Below are positions 42,313 to 50,491 of a stretch of DNA of 64,000 nucleotides, one piece after another. Below the pieces are notes generated by a model that was given only the letters and a program-made list of their open reading frames with translations, searched no databases and had not been told where the DNA came from. Origin of the DNA: Sedimentitalea sp039941015 (GTDB lineage Bacteria; Pseudomonadota; Alphaproteobacteria; Rhodobacterales; Rhodobacteraceae). The stretch is taken from NCBI RefSeq assembly GCF_039941015.1, contig NZ_JBDVFI010000067.1; one strand, written 5' to 3'. Both the position numbers and the translations under genes were made by a program. Within the stretch, counting starts at the first letter, position 1. The number at the start of each line of letters is the position of its first letter.

Positions 42313-45300
42313 ATGAGCACGCAAAAGATCTCGTTGAATGATCGGTTCGATTTGACCAAGAGCCCAGTCATGCTCAATGGCACACAGGCGTTGGTGCGAT
42401 TGATGCTGATGCAAAAGGCGCGAGACAAGGCAGCGGGGCTCAATACGGCCGGACTTGTTACGGGGTATCGGGGTTCGCCCCTGGGAGCCGTAGATCTTCA
42501 GATGCAACGTGCAGCCAAGCCTTTGGCCGAACATGACATCACATTTCAGTTAGGATTGAACGAAGACCTCGCGGCGACAGCGTTGTGGGGCAGCCAGCAA
42601 GCAGAGTTGCGCGGCGAAGGAAAGTTCGATGGCGTATTTGGGCTTTGGTACGGCAAGGGGCCGGGCGTGGACCGATCCGGCGATGTGATGAAGCACGCCA
42701 ACATGGCCGGGACCAGCCCCAAGGGCGGTGTCCTGATGGCGATGGGGGATGACCATACCGGTGAATCCAGTACAGTTCTGCACCAAAGCGAATGGGCGTT
42801 GGTGGATGCCTATATGCCTGTGGTCAGCCCGGCTGGGGTGCAGGAGATCCTTGATTACGGCATCTATGGTTATGCACTGTCGCGCTATGCCGGGGTTTGG
42901 GTCGGCCTAAAGACCATGAAAGATACCATCGAAGTCACTTCGGTGGTCGATGGCGATCCGATGCGAAAGCAATTTGTCACGCCAGAGATCGACCTGCCCG
43001 AGGGTGGGCTGAGCATTCGTCTAATCGATACGCCCGCTGCACAGGAATCGCGTGTCATTGATCACAAACGCTTTGCAGCTGAGGCCTTTGCTCGTGCGAA
43101 CCGCATCGACAAGCGTGTCTGGGGCAAGCCCGGGGCCAAGATCGGTTTTGTCGCAGCAGGCAAGAACTGGCTTGATCTCGTGCATGCGATGTCGCTGCTC
43201 AATATCGATGCAAACGAAGCAGAGCGTCTGGGTATCACCACCTACAAGGTCGGGCAAACGTTCCCGCTGGACATGGACAGTTTTCACGAATGGGCCGACG
43301 GTTTGGACCTGATCGTCGTCATCGAAGAAAAACGCAAACTGATCGAAGTGCAGGTCAAGGAAGCGATCTTCGATGATCGTGGTGGTCGTCGTGTCTATGG
43401 CTGGCACAAAGGCGATTCCTGGGAGCATGGGCGCCGGATGGAGCTGTTTCCGACGCGCGGGGCTCTCGATCCGATCATGATCGCCGAAAAGCTGGGCGGC
43501 ATTCTGATCGAAGAGGGCCGTGAAACTGACGGAATCCGGGCCGGGATGTCGGCGTTGGATGATGCGCGCCGCAACGACAACGCCGAAGAGATTGCCGCGC
43601 GTTTGCCCTATTTCTGTTCGGGCTGCCCGCATAACAGCTCAACCAAACTGCCGGATGGCAGCAGGGCCTATGCCGGGATCGGGTGTCATTATATGGCGCA
43701 GTGGATGGACCGATCGACCATCGGTTACACGCATATGGGCGGCGAAGGTGCCAACTGGATCGGGGAAGCACCGTTTTCCCAGACCAATCACGTCTTCCAG
43801 AACTTGGGGGATGGCACCTATAACCATTCAGGCATTCAGGCGATCCGCGCCGCGCAGGCCGCGAAAACGAATATCACCTACAAGATCCTGTACAATGATG
43901 CCGTCGCGATGACTGGCGGGCAACACAATGAGGGCGATCTGGACGCGCCCCGTATCGCGCGGGAACTAAAGGCCATCGGGATCAAACGGGTTGCCGTGGT
44001 CTATGATGAAAAGGAAGAGCCTGCGCGCGATGTCTTTCCAAAAGGATTGGAGTGGCACGAACGGGCCGAGATGGACGCGGTGCAACGCGAGTTTCGCGAG
44101 ATCGAAGGCGTCAGTGCCATCATCTATATCCAGACCTGTGCTGCCGAAAAACGTCGCCGCCGCAAGCGCGGGTTGTTTCCTGATCCCGACAAGCGCGTCT
44201 TTATCAATACGGATATCTGCGAAGGCTGTGGCGATTGCGGTGTTCAGTCCAACTGTGTGTCGATCGTGCCGGCCGAAACCGAACTGGGGCGCAAGCGGGC
44301 GATCGATCAATCCAGCTGCAACAAGGATTTTTCCTGTCTCAAGGGCTTCTGCCCGTCTTTCGTGACGCTGGAAGGGGCCAAGGTAAAGAAAGAGGCAACC
44401 ACCGAGTTGACGCTTCCTGACTTGCCGCATCCGGATCTGCCCGAGATCAACGGCACTCATAACGTGGTGATTACCGGCGTCGGGGGCACTGGCGTGGTCA
44501 CGATTGGCGCCCTGTTGGCGCAGGCTGCCCAGATCGACGGCAAAGGCGCCGGAATGATGGAAATGGCAGGGCTGGCCCAAAAGGGCGGCGCCGTGCACAT
44601 CCACTGCCGGCTCGCCAACAAGCCCGAGGATATCAGCGCCATCCGGGTTGCGACAGGTGAGGCACACGCGCTGATCGGTGGTGATCTGGTGGTCAGTGCC
44701 GGGTCCAAGACGATTGGGCTGATGAAAACCGGACAAACCGGAGCAGTGGTGAACAGCCACGAGATCATCACTGGCGATTTTACCCGCAACACCGAGTTCG
44801 CGCTCCCCTCTGATCGGCTGGCACTGGCTCTGCAGGCGCGGATAAAGGAGCGGCTTGACCTGTTTGATGCCTCGGATCTGGCGCGTGCCACGCTGGGGGA
44901 CTCAATCTTTTCCAACATGATGGTGTTTGGCGGAGCCTGGCAGCGCGGGTTGATCCCGGTGAGCTATGAAGCGTTGACTGGCGCGATCCAATTGAATGGC
45001 GCCGCGGTTGAGCGGAACCTTCGGGCGTTTGAAATCGGCAGATGGGCGGTGCTCTATCCCGACGAGGCAGCGGCCCTGTCCAAGCCCAAGGTGATCGAAC
45101 TGCCGAGAACGCTGAACGACAAGATCGCATATCGCGTCGACCATTTGACTCAGTATCAGAACAAGCGGTTGGCCAAACGCTATCGTAAACTTGTGGATAG
45201 TGTAGAGGGCTCTGAATTGAGGGAAGCCGTGGCCAAGGGGTACCACAAGCTGCTGGCCTACAAGGACGAATACGAGGTGGCCCGCCTGTTGCTGAGCAGT

Positions 45301-45735
45301 CAGGAAAAGGCCGCCGCCGAGTTTGACGGTGATTTCAAGATGACATTCCATCTGGCGCCGCCGATGTTGGGTGGCACCGGTTCCGACGGACGCCCGAAAA
45401 AACGTGCCTTTGGTCCATGGATGCAAACACCTCTCAAAATGTTGAGGTCGCTCAAGATGCTGCGTGGTACGCCGCTGGACCTGTTCGGATACGGTGCAGA
45501 ACGCAAGATGGAACGGGCGCTGATCCGGCAATACGAGACAGACATGCAGGAGGTATTGTCGAAAGTGACTCCGCAGACCCAGGAGATAGCAGTGGCGCTG
45601 GCACGTCTGCCTCTGGATATCCGAGGGTTCGGTCCGGTCAAGGTGGCGAACGAGGCTAAGGCGGCAAAACGGCGCGAGGAATTGCTCGCGGCGTTCCGCA
45701 AGGGAGGGCCGGAAATGGCTGCGGCAGCCGAATAG
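42313..45735 (+). CDS. Fused indolepyruvate ferredoxin oxidoreductase (IorAB type)
   Basis: A 1140-residue single-chain 2-oxo-acid:ferredoxin oxidoreductase. The start at 42313 has GGGGAGG nine bases before it. The N-terminal part binds substrate (TAGLVTGYRGSPLGAVDLQM), the middle has the TPP region (YFCSGCPHNSSTKLPDGS, TGGQHNEGDLDAPRIAREL) and a ferredoxin-like cysteine cluster (INTDICEGCGDCGVQSNCVS, SSCNKDFSCLKGFCPSF), and the C-terminal gamma-type domain has VVITGVGGTGVVTIGALLAQ. It oxidises aryl pyruvates to aryl-acetyl-CoA, as in tyrosine, phenylalanine and tryptophan breakdown. It is one of the largest genes here and stands alone on its strand. Confidence 0.93.
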   Translation: MSTQKISLNDRFDLTKSPVMLNGTQALVRLMLMQKARDKAAGLNTAGLVTGYRGSPLGAVDLQMQRAAKPLAEHDITFQLGLNEDLAATALWGSQQAELRGEGKFDGVFGLWYGKGPGVDRSGDVMKHANMAGTSPKGGVLMAMGDDHTGESSTVLHQSEWALVDAYMPVVSPAGVQEILDYGIYGYALSRYAGVWVGLKTMKDTIEVTSVVDGDPMRKQFVTPEIDLPEGGLSIRLIDTPAAQESRVIDHKRFAAEAFARANRIDKRVWGKPGAKIGFVAAGKNWLDLVHAMSLLNIDANEAERLGITTYKVGQTFPLDMDSFHEWADGLDLIVVIEEKRKLIEVQVKEAIFDDRGGRRVYGWHKGDSWEHGRRMELFPTRGALDPIMIAEKLGGILIEEGRETDGIRAGMSALDDARRNDNAEEIAARLPYFCSGCPHNSSTKLPDGSRAYAGIGCHYMAQWMDRSTIGYTHMGGEGANWIGEAPFSQTNHVFQNLGDGTYNHSGIQAIRAAQAAKTNITYKILYNDAVAMTGGQHNEGDLDAPRIARELKAIGIKRVAVVYDEKEEPARDVFPKGLEWHERAEMDAVQREFREIEGVSAIIYIQTCAAEKRRRRKRGLFPDPDKRVFINTDICEGCGDCGVQSNCVSIVPAETELGRKRAIDQSSCNKDFSCLKGFCPSFVTLEGAKVKKEATTELTLPDLPHPDLPEINGTHNVVITGVGGTGVVTIGALLAQAAQIDGKGAGMMEMAGLAQKGGAVHIHCRLANKPEDISAIRVATGEAHALIGGDLVVSAGSKTIGLMKTGQTGAVVNSHEIITGDFTRNTEFALPSDRLALALQARIKERLDLFDASDLARATLGDSIFSNMMVFGGAWQRGLIPVSYEALTGAIQLNGAAVERNLRAFEIGRWAVLYPDEAAALSKPKVIELPRTLNDKIAYRVDHLTQYQNKRLAKRYRKLVDSVEGSELREAVAKGYHKLLAYKDEYEVARLLLSSQEKAAAEFDGDFKMTFHLAPPMLGGTGSDGRPKKRAFGPWMQTPLKMLRSLKMLRGTPLDLFGYGAERKMERALIRQYETDMQEVLSKVTPQTQEIAVALARLPLDIRGFGPVKVANEAKAAKRREELLAAFRKGGPEMAAAAE

Positions 45736-45820
45736 AAAAACTGTTACGAGTCTGATATACGATCATTCAGAGTGACAGCTATCGGCCAAGGCCGAAGCCC
45801 TGCAATAGTGGTCCGTCCGC

Positions 45821-46699
45821 ATGATATCACGCCGACATGTTGTCCGCGACATTTCCTATTCCCATTCCGCCGCAACGCGCGGTGGACGCGTAATGATCCG
45901 GTTGATGGAAAACAGCACGGGACGGATACGGCTGATCAAACGCGCCATCGGATATGAGCAGGAGATTGCGCAAGGACGCGACTTTTGGTCGGTGATGGTC
46001 GAACGGTATGGCCTGACACTGGATGTGGTCGAAGGATCGTTGGCGAATATCCCGTCCGAAGGCCCACTGATCCTGATTGCCAACCATCCCTACGGGATTC
46101 TTGATGGGTTGATGATGGGGCATATTCTGTCGCAGACGCGCGCGGAGTTTCGAATTCTCGCCCACCGGATTTTTCGCAAGGCCGAGGAACTTGAGCGGAT
46201 CGTCCTGCCGATTTCCTTTGATGAAACCAAGGAGGCCGTGCGCCTGAATCTTGAAACGCGGAAAGAGGCGTTGGGATATTTGCATCAGGGCGGCGCGATC
46301 GGGCTTTTCCCCGGGGGGACTGTCAGTACCGGGGTGAAGCCATTTTCCTATCCGATGGACCCGGGTTGGCGCAGCTTTACCGCAAGGATGATTGCCAAAT
46401 CGAATGCCACGGTCGTGCCGGTGTTCTTTGATGGACACACCAGCCGATTGTTCCAGATCGCCAGCCATTTGCACACGAACTTGCGTATGGGGCTGCTAAT
46501 CAAGGAGTTCCGCAAGCGCATCGACAGCCCAGTCAAGGTGGTCATTGGAGCACCGTTGGGGCGCGACATTCTCGACCCGCTTGCCAAAGACTCAAAAGCG
46601 ATGATGGATTTTCTACGAAAAGCCACTTATGAGCTGTCTCCAACGCCGTTAAAGTCCTATGACTACGGCTGTGAGTTTGAGGACAAGCATCGCGCTTGA
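45821..46699 (+). CDS. Lysophospholipid acyltransferase family protein
   Basis: A 292-residue PlsC-like acyltransferase. The catalytic HX4D motif is NHPYGILDG, and LFPGGTVSTGVKPF is the block with the conserved Glu replaced by a Gly/Thr stretch, as in some related enzymes. There is no obvious membrane helix, so it should sit at the inner leaflet. An internal ATG at 45893 is an alternative start, but the upstream part RDISYSHSA looks conserved in this family. Its TGA overlaps the region before murI, and the two genes are closely spaced. Confidence 0.85.
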   Translation: MISRRHVVRDISYSHSAATRGGRVMIRLMENSTGRIRLIKRAIGYEQEIAQGRDFWSVMVERYGLTLDVVEGSLANIPSEGPLILIANHPYGILDGLMMGHILSQTRAEFRILAHRIFRKAEELERIVLPISFDETKEAVRLNLETRKEALGYLHQGGAIGLFPGGTVSTGVKPFSYPMDPGWRSFTARMIAKSNATVVPVFFDGHTSRLFQIASHLHTNLRMGLLIKEFRKRIDSPVKVVIGAPLGRDILDPLAKDSKAMMDFLRKATYELSPTPLKSYDYGCEFEDKHRA

Positions 46700-46704
46700 G
46701 CAAG

Positions 46705-47514
46705 ATGGCAGTAGGTATTTTCGATTCCGGGCTGGGCGGGTTGACCGTTCTTGCGGCGGCGCAAAAGCGTCTGCCGGATGTGGATTTTCTGTATCTTGGC
46801 GACAGTGCCAACGCGCCCTATGGGGTTCGGGATGCGGATGATGTTTATGATCTGACGACCAAGGCGGTCGAACGCTTGTGGGATGCGGGCTGTGATCTGG
46901 TTATTCTCGCCTGCAACACCGCCAGCGCCGCTGCATTGCGGCGGATGCAGGAAGGTGGGTTGCCCAAGGGCAAACGGGTTCTGGGTGTCTTTGTGCCGTT
47001 GATTGAGGCCATGACCGAGCGGCAATGGGGCGACAATTCTCCGCCGCGTGAAGTCGCAGTCAAGCATGTCGCGCTGTTTGCTACCCCCGCGACCGTGGCC
47101 AGTCGGGCCTTTCAGCGGGAACTGGCGTTTCGCGCAATCGGTGTCGATGTCGAGGCGCAGGCCTGTGGCGGGGTCGTCGATGCCATTGAGGATGGCGACA
47201 TGATCCTGGCCGAAGCCTTGGTGCGCAGTCATGTCGATGCACTGAAGCGCAAGATGCCGCACCCGCAGGCGGCAATCCTCGGCTGTACGCATTATCCTTT
47301 GATGCAGCAGGCGTTTCAGGATGCTCTGGGTCCCGACGTGCAGGTATTCAGTCAGGGCACGCTGGTCGCCGAAAGTCTCGCAGACTATCTGGAGCGGCAT
47401 CCTGATATGCTGGGTACAGGCGCGGCCGGATATCTGACCACGGGCGATGCGCGCCGTGTGAGTGACCGCGCAACACAGTTCTTGCGACGACAGATCACAT
47501 TTGACGCGGCCTGA
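46705..47514 (+). CDS. murI: Glutamate racemase
   Basis: Makes D-glutamate for peptidoglycan. The 269-residue protein begins MAVGIFDSGLGGLTVLAAA, and the two catalytic cysteines lie in LACNTASAAAL and ILGCTHYPLM. YLGDSANAPYGVR is the substrate loop. The ATG at 46705 is six bases after the acyltransferase stop; a TTG at 46696 overlaps that stop and is possible. Lack of a clear ribosome binding site suggests translational coupling. Confidence 0.95.
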   Translation: MAVGIFDSGLGGLTVLAAAQKRLPDVDFLYLGDSANAPYGVRDADDVYDLTTKAVERLWDAGCDLVILACNTASAAALRRMQEGGLPKGKRVLGVFVPLIEAMTERQWGDNSPPREVAVKHVALFATPATVASRAFQRELAFRAIGVDVEAQACGGVVDAIEDGDMILAEALVRSHVDALKRKMPHPQAAILGCTHYPLMQQAFQDALGPDVQVFSQGTLVAESLADYLERHPDMLGTGAAGYLTTGDARRVSDRATQFLRRQITFDAA

Positions 47515-47611
47515 TCTTGGTCAAGGCGCGCACTGGATACAGCCGCTAGATTTCCCTTCGTTCCGAGGGCACTGGCACATCTCAATTCACTATCAATGAA
47601 CGAAGTCTGAC

Positions 47612-48640
47612 ATGACCCACAAAATCGCAATTCTTGGTGCCAGCGGATATACAGGCGCCGAACTGATCCGGTTGATCGCCGGGCACCCGAACATGGAAAT
47701 CGTTGCCCTGTCCGGTGAACGTAAGGCCGGAATGAAGATGGCCGAGGTGTTTCCACACCTGCGCCATATGGACCTGCCGACACTGTGCAAGATCGACGAG
47801 ATTGATTTTACCGGCGTAGACCTGTGTTTCTGTGCCTTACCGCACAAGACGAGCCAAGAGGTCATTCGTGATCTTCCGAAGAACCTGAAAATCGTTGATT
47901 TGTCCGCTGATTTCCGGCTGCGTGACGCGGCGGACTATCAGAAATGGTATGGCAACGCTCATGCGGCCTTGGCGCAGCAGGACGAGGCGGTTTACGGACT
48001 GAGCGAGTTCTACCGTGACGAGATCCGCGCCGCGAGATTGGTGGCCGGAACCGGTTGCAACGCAGCGACCGGGCAGTTCGCACTGCGGCCATTGATTTCG
48101 GCAGGGGTCATTGATCTGGATGATATCATCCTCGATCTGAAATGCGCGGTTTCCGGCGCAGGGCGGAGCCTGAAGGAAAACCTGCTGCATGCGGAGTTGA
48201 GCGAGGGCTACAATGCCTATGCTGTCGGGGGCACGCACCGGCACCTTGGAGAATTTGATCAGGAATTCAGTGCCTTGGCAGGTCGTCCTGTGCGTGTACA
48301 ATTCACGCCGCACTTGATCCCGGCGAACCGGGGTATTCTTGCGACGGTCTATGTCAAAGGCGATGCACAGGTGATCTACGAGACCTTTGTTGCGGCTTAT
48401 GGCGACGAAACTTTTGTTGAAGTTCTGCCGTTTGGGAAAGCGCCAAGCACGCATGATGTGCGCGGATCGAACTTTGTCCATATCGGCGTTGCGGCGGATC
48501 GGATCGAAGGGCGGGCAATCGTGATCGCGGCACTGGATAATCTGACCAAAGGCAGCAGCGGGCAGGCATTGCAAAACGCCAACCTGATGCTGGGCGAGGA
48601 AGAGACTTTGGGGTTGATGATGGCTCCGCTGTTTCCCTGA
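47612..48640 (+). CDS. argC: N-acetyl-gamma-glutamyl-phosphate reductase
   Basis: Third step of arginine synthesis: reduces N-acetylglutamyl phosphate with NADPH. The 342-residue protein starts with the nucleotide site ILGASGYTGAELIRLIAGHP. The active-site Cys lies in VAGTGCNAATGQFALRP, and DLSADFRLRDAADYQKWYG and PHLIPANRGILATVY are family blocks. It precedes ccmE by 35 bases on the same strand, so it may share a transcript with the ccm genes. Confidence 0.95.
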   Translation: MTHKIAILGASGYTGAELIRLIAGHPNMEIVALSGERKAGMKMAEVFPHLRHMDLPTLCKIDEIDFTGVDLCFCALPHKTSQEVIRDLPKNLKIVDLSADFRLRDAADYQKWYGNAHAALAQQDEAVYGLSEFYRDEIRAARLVAGTGCNAATGQFALRPLISAGVIDLDDIILDLKCAVSGAGRSLKENLLHAELSEGYNAYAVGGTHRHLGEFDQEFSALAGRPVRVQFTPHLIPANRGILATVYVKGDAQVIYETFVAAYGDETFVEVLPFGKAPSTHDVRGSNFVHIGVAADRIEGRAIVIAALDNLTKGSSGQALQNANLMLGEEETLGLMMAPLFP

Positions 48641-48675
48641 ATTCAGCGCATGACGCGCATATTGGAGGGCGATAG

Positions 48676-49122
48676 ATGCGAAACCTGAAAAAACAACGCC
48701 GAATGCAGGTGATCGCATTGGCTGCGGTGTCTTTGCTGTTGGCAACCGCTTTGATCGGGTACGGGATGCGAGACGGGATCAACTTTTTCCGCGCGCCGAG
48801 CCAGATTATGGCGGAACCGCCGGCTCCGAATGAGGTCTTTCGCATTGGCGGATTGGTCGAGGAAGGCACGCTTGAACGTGGGCAGGGCGAAGTGATCAGG
48901 TTCTCCGTGACCGATGGGGGCGCGTCGGTCCCCGTCACGTTCTCTGGCGTGCTACCCGATCTTTTTGCCGAGAACCAAGGGATGGTGGGGACCGGAAATT
49001 ACGTCAACGGGGTTTTCGAAGCCACTGAAATTCTTGCGAAACATGACGAAACTTATATGCCCAAAGAGGTTGTCGACGCGTTGAAGGAACAAGGCGTGTA
49101 TCAGGATCCTAACGACAGCTGA
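48676..49122 (+). CDS. ccmE: Cytochrome c maturation protein CcmE
   Basis: Periplasmic heme chaperone of system I cytochrome c maturation, held by an N-terminal membrane helix (VIALAAVSLLLATALIGYGM). The body has the OB-fold pattern FRIGGLVEEGTLERGQGEVI and PVTFSGVLPDLFAENQGMV, and the His that binds heme covalently is in ILAKHDETYMPKEV. Length 148 is normal. An endolysin/holin pair separates it from ccmF. Confidence 0.95.
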   Translation: MRNLKKQRRMQVIALAAVSLLLATALIGYGMRDGINFFRAPSQIMAEPPAPNEVFRIGGLVEEGTLERGQGEVIRFSVTDGGASVPVTFSGVLPDLFAENQGMVGTGNYVNGVFEATEILAKHDETYMPKEVVDALKEQGVYQDPNDS

Positions 49123-49234
49123 ACGCGTTGTCCTGACCGTGGTCGCGAAGTGTTCAGAACCGATGCGTACGGTGTAATTGGCAGGAATTAACATTTCTTG
49201 TGGAGATTTTCCGGCGTTGGTTCGGGAGACATCC

Positions 49235-49846
49235 ATGCAGAGTGTACGTCAGATAGCCGAAGAAATCGTTGCCCGCGAAGGTGGGTATGTGAATGATCCG
49301 GATGATCGGGGAGGCGCGACAAAGTACGGCGTGACCATCCATACGATGCGCCGGTTGAGGCTGGACCTGACCGGGGATGGTGTGGTGGGCGTCGGCGATG
49401 TGCAAGCGTTGAGCCGAGCGCAAGCTGTCGACATTTTCATCACCCACTATTTTGAACAACCCCGGATCGCGGAAATGCCTGCCGCGCTGCAGGCCAGCCT
49501 GTTTGACATGTATGTGAATGCAGGCGGCAACGCGGTTAAGATCTTGCAACAGATGTTGCGTGATATGGGGTATGCCGTTGCCGTTGATGGGGCGATCGGG
49601 CCACAGACATTAAAGGCGGTGCGGGACGCTGCGGCGCCAGATGCTGCCTCATTGCGCGATGCCTATGGCGTGGCTCGACGTAACTACTATTTCCGGATTG
49701 CCGACAGCCGCGTGGCGAGCCGCAAGTATGCACGCACACGTGCTGGAGGAAAGGGCGGCTGGATCAAACGCGCCGAAGAGTTCCTGTCGCCTAAATTTCA
49801 TCTCTCGCAGGCGCAGTTTCAACAGAGGGTGGCGGCATGGGGCTGA
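49235..49846 (+). CDS. GTA-type endolysin (glycoside hydrolase 108)
   Basis: A 203-residue muramidase-like lysozyme. The catalytic Glu15 is in VAREGGYVNDPDDRGGATKY, the GH108 hallmark, and the C-terminal third is a peptidoglycan-binding PG_binding_3 domain (VDGAIGPQTLKAVRDA, RARNYYF-like RRNYYFRIADS). GGGAGAC precedes the ATG. It has no signal peptide, so it needs the holin encoded next, which overlaps it by ten bases. In Rhodobacter capsulatus the gene transfer agent lysis genes are such an endolysin and holin placed away from the main GTA cluster. Confidence 0.85.
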   Translation: MQSVRQIAEEIVAREGGYVNDPDDRGGATKYGVTIHTMRRLRLDLTGDGVVGVGDVQALSRAQAVDIFITHYFEQPRIAEMPAALQASLFDMYVNAGGNAVKILQQMLRDMGYAVAVDGAIGPQTLKAVRDAAAPDAASLRDAYGVARRNYYFRIADSRVASRKYARTRAGGKGGWIKRAEEFLSPKFHLSQAQFQQRVAAWG

Positions 49847-50415
49847 TTCAGGGATTTCTGACACTGGTGTTTGGGAGCGGGCGAAATGTGATCCGCGAGA
49901 CGGCCGAAGTCTTTACCGAAAATTCCGAGGCCGGAGCCCAGCGGGCAGCATCCGTTCAGGGGCAGGCGATGCAGCAATTCGGTGCCGAGTTCGCGGTGCC
50001 ACGGGCCGGGCTGTTTGATCGGTTTATGGACGGGCTTAATCGGTTGCCGCGACCGGCATTGGCTCTTGGGACGCTTGGCCTGTTCATAACTGCAATGATT
50101 GATCCTTTGTGGTTTGCGGCGCGGATGCAGGGGATTGCGCTGGTGCCGGAACCGCTGTGGTGGTTGCTGGGCGTCATCGTGTCGTTCTACTTTGGTGCGC
50201 GTCACCAGATGAAAGCGCAACATTTTCAGCGCGAGGTCGCGACTACGATGTCGCGCGTGCCGCAGGTGATCGAGAACATCGGCAAGCTGGAGCGGATGCG
50301 GGCGGACAGCCCCGGTGCCGCCGACCCGGGACCGGACGCGAATCTGTGTGTCGCGGTACTGCATCCCGGAGACAATCCTGCGTTAGAGGAATGGAAGGCG
50401 CGTCGACTGGCATGA
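49837..50415 (+). CDS. GTA-type holin (three membrane segments)
   Basis: A 192-residue membrane protein of the GTA_holin_3TM kind. The start MGLIQGFLTLVFGSGRNVIRE and a Gln/Glu/Ala-rich stretch lead to two clear helices (ALALGTLGLFITAMIDPLWF, LWWLLGVIVSFYFGARHQMK), and the tail is charged and Pro-rich. It overlaps the endolysin gene by ten bases, so both are co-translated. It would open the membrane for lysozyme release when GTA particles are made, but a role for a small prophage-like remnant cannot be excluded. Confidence 0.8.
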   Translation: MGLIQGFLTLVFGSGRNVIRETAEVFTENSEAGAQRAASVQGQAMQQFGAEFAVPRAGLFDRFMDGLNRLPRPALALGTLGLFITAMIDPLWFAARMQGIALVPEPLWWLLGVIVSFYFGARHQMKAQHFQREVATTMSRVPQVIENIGKLERMRADSPGAADPGPDANLCVAVLHPGDNPALEEWKARRLA

Positions 50416-50491
50416 GGCTTGCGACAATGTGATCCTTGTTGGCCGTCGAAAAGCATTGGCCCTCCGCCGACGGGGGCCTATACCTTTCGGC

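Noticed and set aside
43966..44760. A 264-codon minus-strand frame inside the IOR gene
   Set aside because: Antisense to a well-supported 1140-residue enzyme; composition is that of a GC-rich shadow.
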